A DNA stretch of 64,000 nt from Choristoneura fumiferana (taxonomy: Eukaryota; Arthropoda; Insecta; Lepidoptera; Tortricidae): positions 7,600,683-7,664,682 of the forward strand of contig NC_133496.1 in assembly GCF_025370935.1 (NCBI RefSeq), written 5' to 3'. A program made the translations under genes and the position numbers. The notes beneath the pieces are model-generated. The model did not search any database, was not told where the DNA came from, and saw only the letters and a list, made by a program, of their open reading frames with translations. This document shows positions 44,161 through 54,630 of the stretch, piece by piece. Within the stretch, counting starts at the first letter, position 1. Every line of letters begins with the position of its first letter.

Positions 44161-45160
44161 AGGAATAAAAGTAAAACAGCTGCTTTTCCTTGATCTTAAA
44201 GATTAAAATAGTTTTGATAAAAAAACATTGCATACTACGCTAAAGTTTAGGAGTTTTAATTAAATTTTAACTTAATTGTTACTTCATGCTCAAATCAAAA
44301 CAAAAGGTGTAGTTTACACCGTGTAGTTTAGTGCATACTATTTTGTATGGTTTACTTCTTCGGTTAAAGCTTCTGTAATAGACTCTACAGCAAACTCTCT
44401 GTATGACATTAAATTAGCATTTTAATAGTCATTAAAAGGTTACATAAAACAAGGTATAACGTGAGCGCGTGTTAAAAGATTTCTGAGGGAATCTAGCATC
44501 TAGATTTAAGAGCATTTACTTAACATTTTTACCCGGCTGCCGGAAGGATGGTATGTTTTTCGAGCGTATGTATGTATGTAATCAATCTCCTAACCTCCTT
44601 TAAAGTTAATTAATGTTTTTCTTTGTAATACGTTTTATATTAACTAAATAATATAATAATAAATAATATTTGATTTTTTATTCTATGAAACAATAGTATG
44701 AGAAAAAATATCTGTTAAACGAAATTCTATCAAAATGTTGTCTGCGAAACAACGTAGGTACAACCAATATATTTGGATGACATTTAGTATGAAGGGTACT
44801 AATTATTCTGATTGATATCCTGATATATGGTAATACCAGGAAATATGCATGTAAAATGCCAAAATGTCTCCCGCTAAGTTGGGAAATATAAAATTTTGCC
44901 TACTCCTAACGCTGCGTAAATGAGGACCACAGTACAAACTTTTGGGATTTTACAGTGGAATATAGTAAAATGTCAGAAATCCAACACAATTAACCTAATG
45001 GTTCACGTGAGTAACTAGAATCTAAAACATATCTGTGATGAAAACGTATTGTGATGATCAGGGGTGAAGGAATAAAATAAAACACACAATAAGTAGGTAT
45101 GTATATCGGTATCCGATCATTTTACCACTTTTCATTTTGAAAACTAAAACTTTAAATATT
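44161..45160. other. No recognisable gene
   Basis: A worn repeat word GAAGGATGGTATGTTTTTCG followed by (GTAT)n lies near 44545. Otherwise AT-rich DNA. Confidence 0.4.
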
Positions 45161-45179
45161 TTAGGTTAGGTTAGGTTAG
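45161..45179. repeat. Short (TTAGG)n tract
   Basis: TTAGGTTAGGTTAGGTTAG, three full copies of the insect telomere unit and part of a fourth. Confidence 0.8.
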
Positions 45180-45929
45180 TTTTACAAAAAACCTGAAATT
45201 TTTATTGGGAAATTAAAAGTTGCGAAATGAATCAGGTTGCCAAACGTTTTTTAACTAAACATTAGTAACCAGGTATATATAATCTGTAGCGAAACATTTG
45301 TAGCGTTTATAATTTTTTATGACCATGACACTTCAAATAAAGCAGATGCTAGTTAGGCTGGAAGCTCAACCATAAACAAACAACACCCTAACTTCTCTAA
45401 GTCTCCCTACTAAGTCGCGAATCACACTCAAAACTTACCTGCATAAATATTCGATATATTTAATCTGTGACAAAGTGGCTCTGGCCAAATAAAACAAACT
45501 TCAGGCATAAATTATGGCAGAACGCGGGAAGTTGGGGCACTTTGACGCGTATAGGAAACGTTAGCATTTGTGCCTTGGAACACGATGACTCCAAATTTGA
45601 AATTAATTTTGAATTCAGTTTGACACGGTCAGGGATGTAAATTAATTTTACGCGTTTAGTTTAATATAAATATAACTTTGGTACGGTCGAGCTCAAAAGT
45701 AGCTTAACCTTAGTAATAATAGTAATGATTATAATATCCGCATTGGTGACCTCTTTCATATTGCAAATCTATTGTGTTAAAAATGTATTAAAATTTGTGT
45801 TTAATACTTATTTTTTTATTTCAGGCATCAACAGCAATACCGTACTTTATAATAGGACTTCGGTACTAAACAGAAAGCTAATTACAGATGTCCACAGAAA
45901 TACAGTTATTATAATGGAAGTTATTAAAT

Positions 45930-46085
45930 GACATGGTAAATCTGTTTTCATAAAATACCTCCTCGAGTTTCTTGCCGGATTCTTTTCAAAAGTAGTTTTT
46001 CGGAACCGGAGGTAGATTTTAATGACATTCAAAAGTGCTTGTTGTAGCCTTAATTGAACAAAAATATTTTGACTGTGACTTTAAA
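45930..46085 (+). repeat. LINE 3' tail
   Basis: CCTCGAGTTTCTTGCCGGAT, TCTTTTCAAAAGTAG, TTCGGAACCGGAGGTAGATT and TTTTGACTGTGACTTTAA form a LINE 3' end related to the one at 22561 and 29278. Coding part not recognised upstream. Confidence 0.55.
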
Positions 46086-46249
46086 CCATCGTGATGTTTT
46101 GTTTTTCGTGAGAAAATACTACTTTTACTCGTACCTCTACTTAGGCACTTTTTAGCTTGATTGTCCATTACATAGAGATGCAACGAGGTGGTTTGGAATA
46201 ATAAGTTTGATTTTTCGATTCAGTGATCTATTTGTGAACTTTAAAGTGC

Positions 46250-46558
46250 AAATTTTCATTAAAATTGAGCGTCCCCCATAAAGTCTAAACCGTTGGGTGG
46301 AAAAAATTTGTAAAAACTCAGGATGGTGATGGTGGTGTGAACTTTAACGGAATTACAACGGCTAAGATTGCTTGAGTATTTATTAGTAGTAGTTTAAGAG
46401 TAAATAGTAGCCTAAGGTATAAAATATACCTAAATTCAGAAGATTCCGTTTACACAATACTAAACCTTAGAAAAATATTAAGTACCTACTTGATTTTTTT
46501 GTAATGGCTACGGAACCTTTTCTTGGGCGTACCTGACAGGCTCTTGGCCGGTTATTTT
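46250..46558 (-). repeat. R1-related repeat, inverted
   Basis: Ends on the plus strand with GGCTACGGAACCTTTTCTTG, GGCGTACCTGACAGGCTCTT and GGCCGGTTA: the reverse of an AACCGGCC head like that of R1 but with a different second half. Shares AACGGCTAAGATTGCTTGAG with the copy at 53510. Confidence 0.6.
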
Positions 46559-46835
46559 ATTTCTTTTCTGAACATAATATTGTGTCGGTCTTCACTAAAA
46601 TATAATAAGTAAAATGTTGATAAGTTGATGAAGATGGTCCCAAAGGAAGAACAGCGTCGTTCGCAAGACCGGCAGTTTTTGCTGATTTGTGACCATTTCG
46701 TGACATACATAAATTTTCATTTCTTTTTCTTACTTCGAAGGTTGTCACGAATAAATTATTTCTTTCTTTCTATTTTTCATTCTTTAATTTATATAAGTGG
46801 ATGTAAGTGACTGTTAAATATTTTGGCTATGCCAA

Positions 46836-47163
46836 TATACACCGTGGGCTGTTTAAACCCGACCGATTTTAACCACGTATTTCTGACGATATTACAAGTA
46901 AATAATGTTATATGAACATAGGTCCAATTACGCATTTTTTTATTTTTTTGTAACAAAATAAATCAATTAAGCTTAGCACTTCATTGTAAATAAATCTTTA
47001 ATTAAGAGTGTGAATAAGAAAATCCAATCCCTAATTTTTAAAATCTCGATTATCTAAAAAAATACGCGTTTTTGGACTACATGTTGTACCACTTTTTTTA
47101 CTCCATTCAAGCTTAGGAAGCTATGGTTAAAATCGGTCGGGTTTTAACAGCCCACGGTGTATA
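46836..47163. mobile_element. MITE with 38-bp inverted ends
   Basis: TACACCGTGGGCTGTTTAAA then CCCGACCGATTTTAACCA at the left; the exact reverse order at 47124-47161 with one mismatch. TA on both sides fits a TA duplication. About 325 bp, no coding content. A gypsy LTR starts six bases to the right. Confidence 0.85.
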
Positions 47164-47168
47164 GGTAC

Positions 47169-47442
47169 TGTAGGAACTAGGCTGTATACCGCTGGCAGGT
47201 GGTAAAACTGACGACTTGGCAGGTTAGATTGACAGCGGGTATTACATGCCGGAGCGCAGATTGCTCCCGATAGCCTAAGCGGCTGGAACCATTTATGTAA
47301 ATCTATTAATAAGTGCTAACAAGTTCTAAAATAAAATATAATAAATCCAAATGATTGAAGAAGTTGTTTATTTTGAACTAAGTTTAAAGTCACGCGCGTT
47401 GATCCCCAGTACCTAAGCTCTTACCAAGTTACAGTCCCCACA
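47169..47442 (+). repeat. 5' LTR of the gag-protease element
   Basis: TGTAGGAACTAGGCTG to ACAGTCCCCACA. An AATAAA-like signal lies near 47336-47343. The bases after it (AGTGGTGGAGTTAGGCG) should hold the primer site, but I cannot assign a tRNA. Confidence 0.93.
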
Positions 47443-47711
47443 AGTGGTGGAGTTAGGCGCGGTCGGTGTACTTTTTATGTTTTAGCTATCGCTTCAGAGG
47501 ACGACGGAGTACCGCAGCGATTTCAGCGGTCTATGGACAATTGTTAAGAAAAGACGAGCTTTGATGACAAAAAAAGCGCATGAAAAGTGAAGCAATTTGG
47601 TAAATGTATCGATTTTTGAGGAAGCAACTGTGAGTTATTTTATTTTTTCCTCTATCCCAGTGTTTAATAGAATTTGCGGGCAGATAAATTTCATTACGGA
47701 GAAGAAAGAAG

Positions 47712-48642
47712 ATGGCGGAAAAATTTGCAGGATATTCGGATGTGGACGATTTTATCCACCAATTTGAAACTATTGCGATCATAAAGAATTGGTCCGCAGA
47801 TCAGAAGCGAGTAGCGATCGCACTCTACTTAGAAGGGCCTGCGTTGTCCTGGTACAAGCCAATTTCACGACGTTGGAGTCGTATGATTTAATAAAGAAGG
47901 ATTAGTAGAACAATTCCCGTCGCAAGAAGACTATGCCCAGTCTTTTTATTATAGAAAGCAGGAACCGAAAGAACCGCTACTATCATTTTATTATGACCTA
48001 GAGAAATTAGCGTTGAAAGCAGGGATCACGGAAGATGGCAGATTTATCAAGCATTTTATTAAGTCTATCAATTCGCAATGGCAAGCACATTTAGCGTCTA
48101 GATTATTCGCGTCAAAGGATGAGCTAAGAAAAACGATTCTGCAATTGTGTGATGTATTTAATACAGAATTACACATGAAAACACATAAAGTAGAACTGCC
48201 GATTAATATTACAAAAGATTATCAACACTCGTGGGAGCAAGGAGATGCTCCACCTCTTCGATTCACGCCGCGTTCGGAGTATGACACGTCCCAAACGCCG
48301 CCAACAATGGTATTTCCGCAAGAAATACACCAGGGAACATCACGTGTGCCATATGGAAGGTATAATTTGAGACCGCGGCAGCTACAGCCGGTGCCGCAGC
48401 AGCGTCAAGGATATCAAGGAAATACTGATGGTTTCCAAATCAATACGATTTTTTCAAATGATTTTCCCGATGTTTGTACTGTTGAGAACAATAGTCTGAA
48501 CACGTTTGTGCCCGTAGAGCTCAGTGGCAGGATTTGCAAAGCCCTCATAGATAGTGGTGCCAATGTGTCACTGATATCTGTTTCCCTTGCAGAGGAAATT
48601 AATTTAAAATATGAGCACAACTCAGTGATCCTTTGCGCGTAG
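47712..48642 (+). pseudogene. gag: Gag and protease active site, frameshifted
   Basis: The ATG at 47712 starts AEKFAGYSDVDDFIHQFETI, then EGPALSWYK, typical of a retrotransposon Gag. Sense then moves through two other frames between about 47865 and 47900 (LESYDLIK, then LVEQFPSQEDYAQ), so two small indels are close together. The frame from 48013 (209 codons; open from 47887) continues capsid-like sequence, a linker with PPTMVFPQEIHQG and no zinc knuckle, and the protease box ALIDSGANVSLI (Asp180). It ends at 48642, where another one-base change throws the rest of the protease into the next frame. Confidence 0.75.
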
Positions 48643-49511
48643 CAGGAGGCTCCATGATTCAGCCTATAGGAATTGTAAATACATATATTTTGATAGATAA
48701 TTATTATTGTAGAATTCGACTGTTAGTAATTAATGATGGCACAAATTTTTGCATTCTAGGGCAAGATTTTTTGACTGCAAATAATGCAATGATTGATTTT
48801 CGTAGTCATACTTTGACTCTGAATAAAAAATTCCGTGTCAATTTTATTCGAAAATTGAGTGACACGAGTAACGTTTCATTACTGACCGAAAAAGTTTGTG
48901 CAAATCAAGTTGCCATGAAAGAGGTTGAGTGCGAGCAAATTAACTCCTTGACCGTGGAAAGTAAAGTGCGATCAGTAAAAAAATTGTTAGGGTTCCGTGC
49001 TTTAAATTATTTTGCTTCAGGTTCGAGTGAAGGAAAGTTGGAGAAGTCGAAGTCGATTGGGAAAATATCGAGGATCGGTAGAAAGATGGAACAAAAGGAA
49101 GGCGAAAAAGGCGAGTTGAGCTCAAAGTCTGAAAGGGTACGAAAGTCGGAAAATTTGCAGATGGGTTCGGCAGGTCTGATGAAGGAGCGAGAGGCACCTT
49201 TTGGTTGTTACGGACGTGAGAACGCGAACGGACCTGATAGATTTCATAGAAAAGGTAATAAAAAGTCACGTCATTATCTAAGTTACGTTAATAAAAGGTT
49301 TTTCCCACAGCAAGGATCGCTAACTGAACGAAACATAAAATTTAAAAACGTTCATTTAGGAGTGAAAGGGACGGAAAGTGATGGCTGTCTCAAGCCGAAT
49401 GAACTTTATGGTTTGACTGAAAACTTTTTGAAAGTTCACCCGAGAAGTTCTGTGTCAACTGTTAGAAAAAAATTGACACGACCAATGATTGACAATGTCA
49501 TTCAAATGTAA
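48633..49511 (+). CDS. Protease C-terminal part plus unrecognised basic region
   Basis: 292 codons in a frame that continues the protease. Residues 1-80 (VAGGSMIQPIG, FCILGQDFLTANNAMIDF) are the C-terminal half of a gypsy protease, with the ILGxDFL helix expected near its end. The remainder, about 210 residues, is Lys/Arg/Ser-rich and matches no RT, RNase H or integrase motif that I know. It contains repeated short charged words (GKLEKSKSIGKISRIGRKM). It could be a remnant of the linker, captured sequence or an accessory domain. Confidence 0.6.
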   Translation: MRVAGGSMIQPIGIVNTYILIDNYYCRIRLLVINDGTNFCILGQDFLTANNAMIDFRSHTLTLNKKFRVNFIRKLSDTSNVSLLTEKVCANQVAMKEVECEQINSLTVESKVRSVKKLLGFRALNYFASGSSEGKLEKSKSIGKISRIGRKMEQKEGEKGELSSKSERVRKSENLQMGSAGLMKEREAPFGCYGRENANGPDRFHRKGNKKSRHYLSYVNKRFFPQQGSLTERNIKFKNVHLGVKGTESDGCLKPNELYGLTENFLKVHPRSSVSTVRKKLTRPMIDNVIQM

Positions 49512-50555
49512 ACATTGTAAATTTAGTTTTTCGATTGAATTTTATAATATTAGGTAATTGAATTGAAAGTTTTTTTTGAGTAGGTAGGAAATTAATGATA
49601 TAATGAAACTATATGACTAATGCGTGTTGTAATATTACTATGTGATTAATATATGTTTTTTTTGTGTGTTTTCATATTGGGAGATCAAATAATTAAATGC
49701 AGAAATGAGATGGCAATCTGCAGCAGCCATGCAGTGGCTGATGAAAACTGATGGCAGCTCCCAGCTGCTCTTGTCAAAACTGATGTCTGACGACATCGCT
49801 GGAAAACCAAACAGATAACTTTTATTTACATAGTGAACTTAATATAATTGTTTACATATTCAACTTCACGAATATGAGATTGCCTGTTCATACATCTCCA
49901 ATGTGAACTGTAATCATGTATGATGTGAATTTCTATATATAAAGAATGAGTAGTTTTAGTTTATCTCAGCATGTGGGAGTACTTCATACCTTCATGTGTT
50001 CAATATGCCCAGAAAATATGTGGTGTTAATTTGATGGTGTATTTAATGATTGATTTTCTGTGCCTTTCAATAGTTTTCAAGCAACAGAAGTTCACACAGC
50101 CAACTGGGATCGCCGATGAAGCTTGCCCAGGGGTCCACACTTGGATCCATGGCTGTGAATAATAAAAAGATGGAAACCCAGCGGCTATTGCTGTCGTTGT
50201 GGAACGGCAACTCCGCTAGGGTGCTGAGGAACCTTCATCACCTGATGAAGGATGATGGGCATGAAGCAAGAATGACGTGCCGGGTTGCACAGGCAATGTC
50301 ACGCGTCTTTAGTAGCTAGGCTTTTTACTGAAAAGGCGCCGTACCTTTTTTGTTTCGGGGTTTTTGGGCGGCGAAGCCCCATCCTTGATTTGAAAATTTT
50401 GAAATATATAAACCTATTTATGGTTGTAGTAACATAGACTAGAATTTCATGAAAAGGATGTGACTAGTCTTTAGCAAAGACCCTTTTCTGTCTGTAATGT
50501 CCCCGTTAGGTAGGGCCGTAGATTAGGTCCCTACCTCTGTGAGGAAGGAGGGATA
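49512..50555 (+). other. Non-coding 3' region of the gag-protease element
   Basis: Where pol should be there are about 1040 bases with only short frames (63 and 67 codons around 49971-50319). GCAATCTGCAGCAGCC and related GCAG words near 49710-49770 form small inverted repeats. The segment ends with the polypurine tract GAGGAAGGAGGGA at 50541-50553. Confidence 0.6.
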
Positions 50556-50829
50556 TGTAGGAACTAGGCTGTATACCGCTGGCAGGTGGTAAAACTGACG
50601 ACTTGGCAGGTTAGATTGACAGCGGGTATTACATGCCGGAGCGCAGATTGCTCCCGATAGCCTAAGCGGCTGGAACCATTTATGTAAATCTATTAATAAG
50701 TGCTAACAAGTTCTAAAATAAAATATAATAAATCCAAATGATTGAAGAAGTTGTTTATTTTGAACTAAGTTTAAAGTCACGCGCGTTGATCCCCAGTACC
50801 TAAGCTCTTACCAAGTTACAGTCCCCACA
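50556..50829 (+). repeat. 3' LTR of the gag-protease element
   Basis: Same 274 bases as the 5' LTR as far as I can compare by eye, followed by the GTAC duplication. Confidence 0.93.
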
Positions 50830-50833
50830 GTAC

Positions 50834-52170
50834 TATGAAAACACTTGAAGAGTAGTAGGTACTCTAAGATTTAAACCCTGAAATGCACAGTAAACAAGCA
50901 AAGACTAACTGATAACACCTCCCATTCTGCGTGAGATTTTAAACAAATATATTATGTCCTTTCACACAAAAATTACCGATAAGCAAAATTTATCCAAAAG
51001 CATTTTCAATGAACACCCAAGAGCAACGTTAAACAAATATTTGTACAATTCGAGACCTCTCAAAAGCACCCTGCATAAATAATGCCAAAAAAGATCCACG
51101 TCCTATAAAAATATGGGCGAAATTTTACAATGTTATTTCGATTTTGCACTCATTTTTTCGAACACAGCCTCTTCAATATTTTGTAAGCGTTATATTTTGT
51201 AAACATTTTATTATTTTTAACCGTATGTTGACACATGGCCATGGTTTTACCCCGAATAAAATTCAGCGGATTATAAGTCAGACTCGCGCACCGAGGGATC
51301 TGTACATATCTGAGTTAGCTGTCCAAATGGTATTTGACCGCAAAATTAAGTTGGTTGTAAGAGGAAAAATGAGAAAATTTCAAACAAATAGTCAGATTAG
51401 AAATATTTTTTAGCAATTTGTAATGGCTTTTTGGATCAACAAGGTGCTTATTACCTACTGTCAAAAATTTAAGTAAAAACATTCTTAAAGCAAACTTTTA
51501 TTTATTATGCTCTGTGGCTGCGATGAAGCTTTGTTTCAATGTAAAGTACTTAGTAAAAACATTTTTCATTGCAATGAACATAAAAATGTGATTTCTGCTC
51601 CAAGCTAAGAAAGTTTGTTAATAATTTTAATTTACAAATCTCCTACTTAAAGGAACGATGGAGCTAATTAGTTCACGACTTTACGTTAGTTTTTTTCTTG
51701 TTTTGAAGAACAAAAGCCGGGTCGAACAATAAGAATTGTCAAAAAACTGCCAGCTGATTTGTACTTTTTAGATTAGTTTCTCAACCGACTTCAAAAAAGG
51801 TTTAACGCGATAACTCCGCCAAAATGTGGGCCGAATTTCAAAATTCTTTTTTTGTACTAGAGGACATACTTACGAGGTGGTCCCATTGACACCAAGTCAG
51901 GATCTGATGAGATCTTAGAGAAAACGAGGGCGACCCTTGAAGTTTTAAAGCACACTTATAGCGATTTTGTCATTTTTAACACTAAGTCAAGTATTTACAT
52001 GCAGAAAGTATCATTTGATGAACTGGACCTGATAAAGAAGACCGTAGGTACCAGTATTCTGTTATAAAATAATATAATCATGACGTGTTTGAGCTTAATT
52101 GAATCGTTGTGAGATGCAATTTGGCTACAAACCACTTAAAAGTACGAAAAAAAAATTAACAAAAAATTAA
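50834..52170. other. No gene; part of a dispersed repeat at the end
   Basis: The frame at 51144-51413 has no recognisable domain. CAACCGACTTCAAAAAAGG near 51783 and the stretch 52080-52125 (GACGTGTTTGAGCTTAATTG) belong to the repeat that ends at 52171-52363. Confidence 0.4.
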
Positions 52171-52363
52171 ACTGACTTCAAAAACCTTGAAAATATTTTT
52201 CTACTAGTTTGAAATGGGTGCGTCAGCACGATCGATTGAAGCCCAATATATAATATGTAGGTAAGGTAGACGACTATATAGTTCCACTCTTGCTGGCTCG
52301 TGCTGAGGCACCGACTTCAAACTAGTAGAAAATTATTTTCAAAGTTTTTGAAGTCGGTCCCAC
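52171..52363. mobile_element. Foldback repeat with ACCGACTTCAAAAA-type arms
   Basis: ACTGACTTCAAAAACCTTG and TTTTTCTACTAGTTTGAA at the left; TTCAAACTAGTAGAAAATTA and TTTTTGAAGTCGGTCCCA at the right. The inner GTGCGTCAGCACGA and TCGTGCTGAGGCAC also pair. Confidence 0.7.
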
Positions 52364-52494
52364 TTTTTGTTATTTTTTTAAATAAATCATTATAAGCTTC
52401 TGTGTTCCTTGACCGCTTCAATCTGGCCTCTTCAAATCTAAGGCGAATGGTCTTTTATTAGACAAACGTGCTCCATCTTAGTCAACGTTTTCGC

Positions 52495-52545
52495 TCACCA
52501 TCAGGCGTGATTGTGGTCAAACACAAGCCTATTTCTGTATAAAAT
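52495..52545 (+). repeat. R3-type repeat fragment
   Basis: TCACCATCAGGCGTGATTGT followed by GGTCAAACACAAGCCTATTT and an A-rich end. Confidence 0.45.
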
Positions 52546-52715
52546 AAAAACAAATTATATCAGTCGTAAGAAGTCTATTGTTGGTAATAGGCCTCCTCCA
52601 ATACTTTATATAGAAGAGAGATATTTTAATACCTACTTTAATGAACCTAGACCTAAATATTTGAATTCTAAATTTTTCAAACGCTACAATTTAATTCATT
52701 GCGAATGTTGTTTAA

Positions 52716-52926
52716 CAGGTTCCCTGTCCCGAAGCAATGTGCAGCGTTCTTTTGTCACGTCCCCATAGAAATGTTAAAGTAAGGTAATACCCCATAGTCA
52801 TTTTCATTGGTTATCTAAATGTGGTTCAAGAATAAAAATAATATAATAGTTATAATACGTAATAAAATTTATTATTTATCAAAAAAACTGTCACTGGCAC
52901 ATGTGCCTCATGGGACAGGGAACCTG
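52716..52926. mobile_element. TTAA-flanked MITE, piggyBac-like
   Basis: TTTAACAGGTTCCCTGTCCC at 52711-52730 is the exact reverse complement of 52912-52931. Both ends are flanked by TTAA, the invariable piggyBac target, giving a 211-bp element CAGGTTCCCTG ... CAGGGAACCTG. No transposase frame inside. Confidence 0.8.
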
Positions 52927-53271
52927 TTAAAATCATAATTGCTGATCGCCGGTTTAAAGTCAAAAGAAAAACTCAATGCTCTCGAAGCAGTCACCTTATA
53001 CCCAAAGAAATTTTATTTCAAACCGTATTTTACTTCAACAAAGGCACAATAAAATTGTCCGACTAGAGGTCTGCAATCGTCGAGAGAAAGGGAAGGAAAT
53101 GGACGCTCGTAGCAAAAATGCATCGGATATTTCAATATCGGACGAGGAAAAATCCATTCTTTTGTCCCAGATTAGCGGTGGGATTTAAAGGTTAGGCCTT
53201 TTCAATTGTTTAATTACCTGAGTAACTGGACAATTCAATTTTAAAGTGGTCGTATGTTTAAAAGTTATATC

Positions 53272-53351
53272 AACCATCTTAGTGGCATCCAAGATAGATC
53301 TTTGTGGCAATCATCTTGGTGGCAACCAATTTTGGTGGCAACCATCTTCAT
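53272..53351. repeat. Short imperfect tandem repeat
   Basis: Four variations of CTTGGTGGCAACCAT (AACCATCTTAGTGGCATCCA, GGCAATCATCTTGGTGGCAA, CCAATTTTGGTGGCAACC). Confidence 0.65.
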
Positions 53352-53509
53352 TTAAACTATTCTGAGGTTAAGTTTAACCGGTGAATTTTATGATGATGAC
53401 ATTGCGAGATGTTACTTTCACCGTTGTCTTTTCGAGTTCTATTGATATAAGTTCGCTCACAGTACGGACCACAAAAACAATTTCTTATAATTTGAAACCT
53501 CTTTTTTAG

Positions 53510-53990
53510 GATTCCGGAGCCAAAATGGCAAAAACGAAACCCTTATAGTTTCGCCATGTATGTCTGTCTGTCTGGCTGTCCGTCCGTCCGCAGCTTTGCT
53601 CAACGCGGGACTATCAATTCTAGAAAGCTGTAATTTTGCACGGATGTATATGTAAACTATGCTGACAAAATGGTAAAATAAAAAAATAATTTTTTAGGGT
53701 ACCTCCCATAGACGTTAAGTGGGGGTATTTTTTTTCTCATCCAACCCTATAGTGTGGGGTATCGTTAAATAGGTCTTTTAAAACCAGGGGTTTGCTAAGA
53801 CGATTTTTCGATTTATTGTTTTTTTGCGAAATATTCAACTTTAAAGACTAAACCGGTGAGTAGAAAATTTAAAAAAAAATCAGTTTAGTAGTGAGTATAT
53901 CAAACTTTCAAGGAAAACTATAACGGCTAAGTTTGCTTGAGAATTATTACAAGTTTTACTCTTCATATCATTGTTGTAATTTTTTCTCGT
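53510..53990 (-). repeat. R1-related repeat, long inverted copy
   Basis: GGATTCCGGAGCCAAAATGG, GTCTGTCTGGCTGTCCGTCC, AAGCTGTAATTTTGCACGGA, AACGGCTAAGTTTGCTTGAG. The last word matches 46355, so 46250 and 53510 are complementary parts of one family. Confidence 0.6.
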
Positions 53991-54224
53991 ATTGACTAAT
54001 AAAAGTAGGTATTATGGTTTTTGTTACAAAAAAAATTATAAACCAACCAACCATACCAATAAATAATGAATAGGACTGAATATTATTATGAGCATTCGTG
54101 ACTTTTGTTAAAAATATGTTATATCCTTAGAGCAGGAATACCAGTAAGTTTTTAAAGGTTATTAGCAATTTTAACACACTTAGGTTGATAAAGCGCGACA
54201 ACTTTCTATCCTAGTTAATAGAAG

Positions 54225-54391
54225 ATTATACTTCCTGCTTCGTCCTCGAGATTAGAGATCAATTTGTAGTAACACGCATCGTGTCGCCATTCATCCACAA
54301 AGTTTAAAGTAGAAAACCGTTTCTTTTTTTTTTTTTTTTTTGTGGGGTAGCCCTACTCCCGTTATATGACCGACTTGTCCCTGCTCTCATT
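54225..54391 (+). repeat. Left inverted terminal repeat of the DIRS element
   Basis: Begins ATTATACTTCCTGCTTCGTC and runs through GTAACACGCATCGTGTCGCC and a T-run to CCCTGCTCTCATT. It matches the reverse complement of the right repeat, except that the outer 35 bases differ in a block (TCCTCGAGATTAG here, TCCGAAGAGATTAG there). Confidence 0.92.
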
Positions 54392-54473
54392 CGCGTTTTT
54401 GTGCTCAGCCGTTCACCACGTGTTCTCGTTAGTCGCTCAAAAATTTGGTCTAAGTGCATTAAGAGTGTCTAAA

Positions 54474-54630
54474 ATGCCAAAAAGGAGTAGAAAGGACGAG
54501 GACAGTGACGATTATTTTCGGCGCAAGCTCCGAAAGTTAGAAAAGGAGCTGCAGCGCCGACGCCAATCGCCCGTTATTTCAAACGACAGCTCATCACCGG
54601 ATTCGTCACCGCTGCTGCCGCTACAAGAAG
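54474..54630 (+). CDS. DIRS ORF1 (Gag-like), exon 1
   Basis: From the ATG at 54474 the frame gives PKRSRKDEDSDDYFRRKLRK, then LEKELQRRR, a charged, probably coiled-coil segment, followed by a Ser/Pro-rich tail (SSSPDSSPLLPLQEG). The frame stays open upstream to 54366 inside the terminal repeat; I favour 54474 because the upstream part is partly terminal-repeat sequence. The coding sense stops within seven bases after the proposed donor GTAGTT at 54631. Joined to exon 2, the product is 346 residues. DIRS ORF1 proteins are poorly conserved; a nucleic-acid-binding, Gag-like role is inferred from position and charge only. Confidence 0.7.

Larger units (their letters stand above)
47169..50829 (+). 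mobile_element. Non-autonomous Ty3/gypsy-type element, Gag-protease only
   Basis: LTRs of 274 bp at 47169-47442 and 50556-50829 look identical throughout, and GTAC is duplicated at 47165-47168 and 50830-50833. The 3661-bp element holds a leader, a frame-broken Gag, an aspartic protease, a basic ORF and about 1 kb without coding sense, then a polypurine tract GAGGAAGGAGGGA. RT, RNase H and integrase are absent. Identical LTRs mean insertion was very recent, so enzymes of another element must have moved it. Confidence 0.92.

Noticed and set aside
49971..50319. Possible third ORF (env-like) in the gag-protease element
   Set aside because: Two short overlapping frames without signal peptide, membrane segment or known motif.
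52511..52768. 85-codon frame at 52.5 kb
   Set aside because: It starts in a repeat tail and ends in a TTAA-flanked MITE; not a credible exon.
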